From assembly GCA_905221605.1 (NCBI GenBank), contig CAJNDS010002768.1, forward strand, positions 293,501-357,500: DNA of 64,000 nucleotides. Direction: 5' to 3'. Both the position numbers and the translations under genes were made by a program. This document shows, piece after piece, positions 59,201-64,000 of this stretch (the stretch's first letter is position 1; every line of letters begins with the position of its first letter). This DNA is from Symbiodinium natans. Taxonomy: Eukaryota > Sar > Dinophyceae > Suessiales > Symbiodiniaceae. Under the pieces are notes generated by a model. The model worked only from the letters and a program-made list of their open reading frames with translations. It was not told the DNA's origin and searched no databases.

Positions 59201-60027
59201 AAGACAACCATGACGCGCACCGGAAGGGCCGCGACGACGCACATCGGCACAGCCGCGGCCTGGACACGGCCCGCAGGCTCTGGGACGGCGTCGTTCCCGA
59301 CCGCCCAGGGCACTGGTCCGTCACCCTCAGTACCCTCTCCGAGGTACTGGTCCAGGTCGAATCCTCGGAGTTGGCCCGAAAGGCCCTCGAGGTCTTTCGT
59401 CCTCGCCGCAAGGAGCGCATCCCGATCCTTGGGGTTGCGGCTAAAACTGTCACCCAGCGTCGCTGAGCGACCGCTAAGGCTCCTTATTTCGGACCCATCC
59501 ATAAGGATTTCTGCAACCCACCGGACGAGCTTCGGATCCATTCCGATGTCCGATGTTTGCGCTCGGGTAAGGTTGGCATGATCTGTCCAACACAGAGTCC
59601 GAATAGAGCCAAACATGCGGCGCGTCGCCCGCTTTACCTCGAGCTGGGCAAACGCCTCCTGTATCAAGGGCGGCCAGTTCTGCTGCGCGGGGGTCAGGCT
59701 CTTTGAGTGCGTCATAAGCACCTTGAGCTGACTCAAGTCACGCGTCATCTGCACGACGCTGCCCCCTACCGCGATGCCAGACGCATCCGCGATCTGCTCA
59801 AGGGGACACGACCCATCCGCAGCAGAGGCCTCATCGAAGGTAGCCAAATTGATGCGGTTCTGCATCATGCGCTTAATCGCTTTAAAGGCTTTGCAACCCT
59901 CGGTGGCGGCTGAGCCCAGCCCGCCTTCAGGAAAGACGGCGCCTGGCTTCTGCCACTGCCCTAAAATCTTGGCTGCGTGCCCATACTCAACAGGCAGGTA
60001 GCCGCGCAACCAATTTGCGCAACCCAA
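56263..60027 (-). CDS. Ty3/gypsy-related ORF B: RNase H-like region, RanBP2 and SWIM zinc fingers, membrane segment, PLD nuclease domain
   Basis: It continues ORF A in the -1 frame (FLGCANWLRGYLP follows the RT end). The first 200 residues resemble Ty3-type RNase H (ADASGIAVGG, SLTPAQQNW, CWTDHANLTR). Then come an unrecognised alpha/beta segment (LIGLGQGGL), a Cys-rich WRCFFCEAINP segment near 470-500, a RanBP2-type finger near 590-613 (WQCPNCYEWNLSFRQLCFRC), a Gly/Lys-rich basic stretch, a membrane helix near 832-859, a SWIM-like CGC...RCGHC near 902-928, and a phospholipase-D-family domain at the C-terminus with H-A-K...D and GSLNFTTSSKANAEAG near 1155-1182. No DDE integrase is seen. The single HKD motif suggests a dimeric Nuc/Zucchini-like nuclease. 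Confidence 0.8.
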   Translation of the reverse strand: MGCANWLRGYLPVEYGHAAKILGQWQKPGAVFPEGGLGSAATEGCKAFKAIKRMMQNRINLATFDEASAADGSCPLEQIADASGIAVGGSVVQMTRDLSQLKVLMTHSKSLTPAQQNWPPLIQEAFAQLEVKRATRRMFGSIRTLCWTDHANLTRAQTSDIGMDPKLVRWVAEILMDGSEIRSLSGRSATLGDSFSRNPKDRDALLAARTKDLEGLSGQLRGFDLDQYLGEGTEGDGPVPWAVGNDAVPEPAGRVQAAAVPMCVVAALPVRVMVVFDYARWKEQDAELTEIRRVFQASLPGVSVAVRGCWGPFEDTDGLASHFDCGAGRLAGTKKIKRIRVDLLTSCAKVLREASGFRPQFLIGLGQGGLVTAVLRWPLVVELTLQARNLQRKEARAVGEAWAGIKAIWAVRPRLWRTQEEQEEETEVVKDEEVSVEMEAATADEADEVALPANRAYVEGRFYPYGSWRCFFCEAINPVTEDQCLTTHAGGPNAGAPCDGRWINGIDIGWWEVDPQTAPEQWRRRFSAEELEDQQARADAARLLSDEELAEALQAAEEAQAAERAKKRERRQAEKAERDDHISEALRIAGWQCPNCYEWNLSFRQLCFRCSTPLRLAEVVSRGIPDPRRGEQRDSGSESSQDELEYEILLANRAMDQETIQPLLRSKHKKRGGKRRREEATHGKGRDPWGAWADARGKGQGKPKGRGKSDAKGKPKGRGKYAWGAFAAGIVAALQPRPSTSWVPAFPCGSARPPPSVPLPPRTPFFLGRGLLNRLMHALNGNINGWWGLAAAASAPIALRLHRGAVHVVEDSMHAVATISADVVEEIGHGARRTVWVAGTAITLVVVILCGAVLWYVSRAVANRIAHLRHGNTAAPEARLSQLLGSEATFEVASTKKGVTHKVWVHLKEETAACGCRAYLAEGRCGHCDAAMDTARSLGFLHAAQRGAGPALTDSIRSTASDALAKGKVVLGLGNSEGCFSQLAAKSRGLSCFQGLAGRDLAAAPADGASAAHAHCGSVQRAATATVARTPSRRNKGPAPARSSPVKEAEFLAGGPYIQAAQTLLGSGAAEDVIYIRAYSLDCPSCIEAIEASLGKGASVRIVADMGQCHRTKLQWQALKRLAAAGAEVKVGCGTSLRDAYARDGRGAKVGAGIQGLHHAKALCLLRPDGAVVLIGSLNFTTSSKANAEAGLKLEVPKTHPVAQSYVEDFQRVSAEAFSLDEAVAKRPQLERASSSNVAGNATRAPNTAPQGIE

Positions 60028-63000
60028 AAATGCTGAATGTGAAGCTTCTCCCAGAGCGGGGGAAAGTCAATCACCGCCTGACAACGCTCTTCGTCAGGCG
60101 AACTCCCGTCCCGCCCAATGTTGTGTCCCAGGAGCTTGCCTTTGGAGACACAAACTTCGGCCTTGCTGATTCCAAAGGAGAACCCAAACAAGATTGACTT
60201 ATCTAGGAAACCCTCTAAGGAAACGAGGTGGTCGAGGAGGTGCGGGCACGCTTTAGGGTGCCGGGCGCGCATATCTGCCGCGAGCTTCTCATAATAGTAG
60301 TCCGTTGGAGGCTCTTCGATCATCTTCTCGATGTCCCAGCTCTCCACGATATGATAGCTCGGGCAGCGCGCCGTATCGACCGCGTCTGCTGGGCGCACAG
60401 CATCACTTGCGCCTCTTCCAGCCGTGGCCGATCCCTCACGCCAGCCAGCCCAGCGCGGCCCCTTGCGCGTCCTAAAGACCGCGAGGCGTTCGGTGACGGG
60501 AACTTCATCGCTACACGCAACGCTTTCCGCCACACGCAAATCCCTCGTGTCCCAGAGACGCCACGCCTCACCTACGCGCTGAAGCAAGCACGTTTCGTAA
60601 GGTGCCTTCTCGACCGCCAGAGTCCCGAGGTCCTTCTGCGCAGGGCGCCTACCCCACACAGACGCGTAACCACCCGGCGCCTCCCACCAGCTGTCGACGC
60701 TTGGAAGGTGGTCCAAGCAAGTAAGCACTCCAGGCTCCTCTACAGGGCGCCCAACCGGGCCGCTCCCGCCCCACACCGAAGCGAGAACAGTCACCGCAGC
60801 AAGGACCGATAGCACACCGATCCTGGCGCCGGTACGCAGCCGCCAAAAGGACCGCGCACACGAGGAACAACCTTGGAAGCTTCTTGCCGCGGCCCTGGAC
60901 GCGGACCCGCAAGCAAAGCACGGGTCGTGGTCAACCGAGGCAACGGCGCCCCCACAATCCGCACATGCCTGCGGAGACGGCTCCGACTCGAACACCGTCT
61001 CAACCGCGCCACAACCACAGGCCGCAGTGCTAACGAGGCCGGAACGCACTTCCGCAACAACCTCGCCCGGCTGGAGAGAGTGATCGCACTCTTGGGCTGC
61101 GAGCAACACAAACCCCTTTCCCTCTCCTGTGGGCCAAAGGCCTGGTACGGCCTCGACCCCGCACTCCACCGGAAGCACCACCTCGGACAGGGATCCCTCT
61201 GCGGAGACTCCCTGCTCCCGAACGACAGGCACCAGCACCCCGTCGCCTGGCGAGAGCTCGAGAGGCTCTTCCCCGTCGTAGCGGAGGAGCTCCCGGCTTC
61301 CGCCCCCAGGCTCGGTGCATGACGCGTCGTCCAGGCTCGACAACCGCGCTTCGAAGGCGTAGGCCCTGTCCTTCCGGGTCTTGCTGTGATCCTCGCACCT
61401 GGGCATCCTGATTCCCAGGGTGTCGAGGACGTGAAAGTCGGGACCCGGCCTGAAGCCCAGGCCCATCCTTCCGGCGCAGTCCAACGCTCTGCCGCCGAGG
61501 ATCAGTCCGTGCCAATCGGACGTCCCCCTGGCTGCGATTTTGCATCGCACGAAAATTTCAGTGTTGGGGCGACAGTCGTCCGCCGTCCTGCCTTCCAGCA
61601 GCGTGACGCGCAAGACTGCTGCCCCCTTCAGAGGAACGGGGGCTCCCGAAGCAATGCCATGCACATATTCGGGGTGGACCCACTTCTCGAGTCTCACGAC
61701 CGGGAAGCCGGGATCTTCGGTACCGATCCCCAGCTCTGCAGCCCGGTTCATCATGCCCACCACAAGTTCCTCGGTCACGTGGTTCGCGCCGGCGCATCCG
61801 TCGAGCATGCACTCGACCTTACGGTCGAGCACCTGGACTACCGTTCTGTACTGGTAGCCTCCTGGCTCGTTGTCCGCCAGGTTCCACCAGTCCTTCGGCA
61901 GATCGTCCAGGGTGGCGAACTTGTCCCGCCCGCCCTTGCTCAACGGAAGCGCGTGCTGCTGCACCGCGGCGCGTCCTGCGGCTCCTGAGACGCCTGCCTG
62001 GACGCCTGAGCTGCCTATCTGGACACTGAACGCGGCGAAGGGGTTGGACATGGAAGCCCCGGAGGGCGCGGCCCAGTTGGCAGGCAAGGCCGGCGTCCCT
62101 CCTGAGGTCGTCAGATTGTGGACCATGTCGCAGCTGGCTCCTTTTTTGCACGACCCATTCTTGGAGAAAAAGGGGCAAACAGTGCCTGGTGGCTTTGCCG
62201 CGCCTTTGGCCGCAGCCTTAGGCTTAGCGCTGGCCTTTGCCTTGCCACCTCCCTTCCCTTTGCCCTTGCCTTTCGCCGTGGCAAAGGTTTGGTCACCCTT
62301 CTTAGCCGCGAGAGCTTTTCTGCGAAGCTCCTTGTCGTGGCTGAACGGGCAGGCATCCCCTTTCGGGCAATTCCCGTGGTCGCGAAAGTGGAAGCAGATC
62401 TTCTTGTCCGCCCCTTTGCCAGCTCCCTTCGACGCAGCGGCAAACGTCTGATCCGCGCCAGCCTTGGCCGCGGCAGCTGCTCCCTTCGCAGCGGCCTTAG
62501 CGGCGGCCTTGAGGCTCCGAATCTCCTTCTGAGCCTCGGCTAGCGCGACCGACGGGTCCGCGCTTGGAGAGCCGGTCGTGGAGTACACAGAGTGGGAAAC
62601 AGCACGGTGCGCTGCTTCCCTCTGTTCGTACTCCAAGACGACCTTGTGGCTCTCCTCCCAAGTCTGCGGCCCTCTCAGCCCGCCGTCCTTGGGGTCGCCG
62701 GGCCACAATCGCTTGTCGTTACGTATCTCCTTTTGGAGATACGGGGGCATCTTGCGGAGGTACGAGAGGTACAACTCTCGTGGGGTCTTCCCGAGACCCA
62801 CCGCCTCAAGGTCCGCGATCGACGCCTCAAACAAAGGCTCGAATTGGTGGCCTGTGAGCTTGCCCTTAGCGAGGGAGGCATGCTCACCATCCACGCGGAC
62901 TTCCCTTTCCTCCCGCGATTCCCCGAACATCAAGTGCTTGTTCTTGATGCGGTCGTACACTGCCTGTGGGTCGGAGAGAACCTCTCCCGACTTCCACGCT

Positions 63001-64000
63001 GCGCGGTAGGCGTTCGTGCACGTCTTCATGCGCGAGCCGCGGCAGCGCCCGCGTAGCGCTAGCAGCTTCTCGCGCGCACTCATACCGCGACAGTTGTTGG
63101 CGAGCGCGCAGACGTCCTCGAACTCCTCGTAGAACAGGACAACGTCTCGCGCGTCCGACTTGTCGTCGGTCAGCGTCGGCCACGTGAGGTCAGTTTTGAC
63201 CGTCGTTATGGAGCTTTGCCCGCCCCTCTGCGCTAACGCTTCTTTCAGCGCTTCAGTTTGGGCGGCGAGTGCGGCGGCGAAATCGCCCGCCGGGTTTTGG
63301 GACCCGGTCTGCGAACCTCCGCCGTCTGAACCTCGCTTCAGGGCTTCTATCTCCATCTCCAGCGCCGCGAGCTTTGCGCGCAAAGGGGAATCGCCGTCCG
63401 TCGCGCCCAGGTCACGGGCCGCGGAAGGACCACCTGCAGCCTCGGCAGTGTGCAAACCTCCACGGTCCAAACTTACCCCCAACCCACTTGCAGTCGCAGG
63501 CTGTGGGAGCCCTGGGGAACGCGGCCCCACGGCTTCAACTGGCACATCGGACGGAGAGCTCCAAACCTTCTCTTGGCTCGAGCTTTCTTTTCCCCCAAGC
63601 GCGAGGATAAGCTCCCCGATGCATTGGATTTCACGCTGAATCTCCTCTGCGTCTTCGGGGTCCTCGCCACCGCGCAAAGCCGCGACCGAGAACCTGGTCC
63701 GCAGCCGACGGACCATCTTTGTCGGATGCCAGTCCCCGCCTATCTTCGAGAACTCATCCGCAAGGAGGGTGGCTTTGGTGCTCAAGGCGTCAAGGTCACG
63801 GGAGCTCACCGTGACTCCATGCGCTTTGAGCGCGAGGACAATCCGCGAAACGCGCGTCAAGTAGTCCGCGACCGGTTCCTGGTCTGGACGGAAAATCGCG
63901 CGCAGCTCCGCCTGCAAGCCCTCTGCGGTGCCTGGGACTGAACCTGCTGTCGACGGCGGACCAGACGGTCCCGCCGGGCGGGACCCTGGTGCCGTAGCAG
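59961..64000 (-). CDS. Ty3/gypsy-related ORF A: gag, CCCH fingers, retropepsin-like, RT C-terminal remnant (5' partial)
   Basis: The frame is open to the window edge, so the start is outside; at 63917 there is only TTG. Counting from there: gag-like helices (residues about 270-440); two CCCH fingers near 506-527 and 576-596 (CFHFRDHGNCPKGDACPFSH, CPFFSKNGSCKKGASCDMVH) separated by Lys/Gly/Ala-rich linkers; a retropepsin-like region with MLDGCAGANHV near 700 and LILGGRAL near 805; a Cys-rich segment (CGCG, CADCGG, CFACGS); a hydrophobic segment near 1030-1050; then the end of a Ty3-type RT (FGISKAEVCVSKGKLLGHNI, then SPDEERCQAVIDFPP). The RT catalytic core with YxDD is absent. The last 20 codons overlap ORF B, which continues the alignment in the -1 frame. 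Confidence 0.82.
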   Translation of the reverse strand, partial: ATAPGSRPAGPSGPPSTAGSVPGTAEGLQAELRAIFRPDQEPVADYLTRVSRIVLALKAHGVTVSSRDLDALSTKATLLADEFSKIGGDWHPTKMVRRLRTRFSVAALRGGEDPEDAEEIQREIQCIGELILALGGKESSSQEKVWSSPSDVPVEAVGPRSPGLPQPATASGLGVSLDRGGLHTAEAAGGPSAARDLGATDGDSPLRAKLAALEMEIEALKRGSDGGGSQTGSQNPAGDFAAALAAQTEALKEALAQRGGQSSITTVKTDLTWPTLTDDKSDARDVVLFYEEFEDVCALANNCRGMSAREKLLALRGRCRGSRMKTCTNAYRAAWKSGEVLSDPQAVYDRIKNKHLMFGESREEREVRVDGEHASLAKGKLTGHQFEPLFEASIADLEAVGLGKTPRELYLSYLRKMPPYLQKEIRNDKRLWPGDPKDGGLRGPQTWEESHKVVLEYEQREAAHRAVSHSVYSTTGSPSADPSVALAEAQKEIRSLKAAAKAAAKGAAAAAKAGADQTFAAASKGAGKGADKKICFHFRDHGNCPKGDACPFSHDKELRRKALAAKKGDQTFATAKGKGKGKGGGKAKASAKPKAAAKGAAKPPGTVCPFFSKNGSCKKGASCDMVHNLTTSGGTPALPANWAAPSGASMSNPFAAFSVQIGSSGVQAGVSGAAGRAAVQQHALPLSKGGRDKFATLDDLPKDWWNLADNEPGGYQYRTVVQVLDRKVECMLDGCAGANHVTEELVVGMMNRAAELGIGTEDPGFPVVRLEKWVHPEYVHGIASGAPVPLKGAAVLRVTLLEGRTADDCRPNTEIFVRCKIAARGTSDWHGLILGGRALDCAGRMGLGFRPGPDFHVLDTLGIRMPRCEDHSKTRKDRAYAFEARLSSLDDASCTEPGGGSRELLRYDGEEPLELSPGDGVLVPVVREQGVSAEGSLSEVVLPVECGVEAVPGLWPTGEGKGFVLLAAQECDHSLQPGEVVAEVRSGLVSTAACGCGAVETVFESEPSPQACADCGGAVASVDHDPCFACGSASRAAARSFQGCSSCARSFWRLRTGARIGVLSVLAAVTVLASVWGGSGPVGRPVEEPGVLTCLDHLPSVDSWWEAPGGYASVWGRRPAQKDLGTLAVEKAPYETCLLQRVGEAWRLWDTRDLRVAESVACSDEVPVTERLAVFRTRKGPRWAGWREGSATAGRGASDAVRPADAVDTARCPSYHIVESWDIEKMIEEPPTDYYYEKLAADMRARHPKACPHLLDHLVSLEGFLDKSILFGFSFGISKAEVCVSKGKLLGHNIGRDGSSPDEERCQAVIDFPPLWEKLHIQHFWVAQIGCAATCLLSMGTQPRF

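Noticed and set aside
55700-59466. Plus-strand frames up to 393 codons opposite ORF B
   Set aside because: Antisense of GC-rich coding sequence; ORF B carries the recognisable domains.

Overview
This window looks like nuclear DNA of a dinoflagellate, most likely Symbiodiniaceae or a relative. The reasons are: telomere-type TTTAGGG/CCCTAAA repeats dispersed through about 50 kb in both orientations; very short exons with GC, GA and GT splice donors and a strong AG|G acceptor habit; and Ty1/copia- and Ty3/gypsy-type retroelement proteins with CCCH zinc fingers. The assignment is inference from sequence features; no database was searched.

Layout. About 1-32.6 kb (minus strand) holds a gene for a six-transmembrane, voltage-sensor plus cyclic-nucleotide-binding-domain (HCN/CNG-like) ion channel, read by hand as about 20 tiny exons in consistent order and phase: pre-S1, S1, S2, S3, S4 (split over two exons), S5, turret, pore, S6, C-linker and CNBD. 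It runs off the left edge before its stop codon. Its introns consist largely of telomere-like repeats and carry two LTR retrotransposons and several small inverted-repeat (MITE-like) elements. Telomere repeat units themselves lie at several splice junctions, and many introns are flanked by short direct repeats, as expected of introner-like insertion.

Element 1 (8021-11895) is a gag-protease-only Ty1/copia-like element with 277-bp LTRs and a 5-bp target duplication. Element 2 (16908-25617) has 223-bp LTRs and a 5-bp target duplication. It shares with element 1 a primer site complementary to the initiator tRNA-Met anticodon arm, but in place of gag-pol it carries three long tightly packed ORFs with WW, S1-like and CCCH zinc-finger motifs.

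32.6-51.5 kb is more telomere-repeat matrix with exon-like islands, mostly readable on the minus strand, plus MITEs and a GC-rich island (45.5-46.8 kb). These may be 5' exons of the channel gene or of neighbouring genes. 51.6-55.0 kb is an AT-rich block with inverted ends, containing a hairpin-rich 118-bp satellite and a tandem duplication of about 840 bp.

55.3-64 kb is the 3' part of a Ty3/gypsy-related polyprotein gene on the minus strand. It has gag with two CCCH fingers, a retropepsin-like region with an unusual active site, a reverse transcriptase reduced to its C-terminal end, and an RNase H-like region in the -1 frame. That is followed by an unusual tail with RanBP2-type and SWIM-like zinc fingers, a membrane segment and a phospholipase-D-type nuclease domain.
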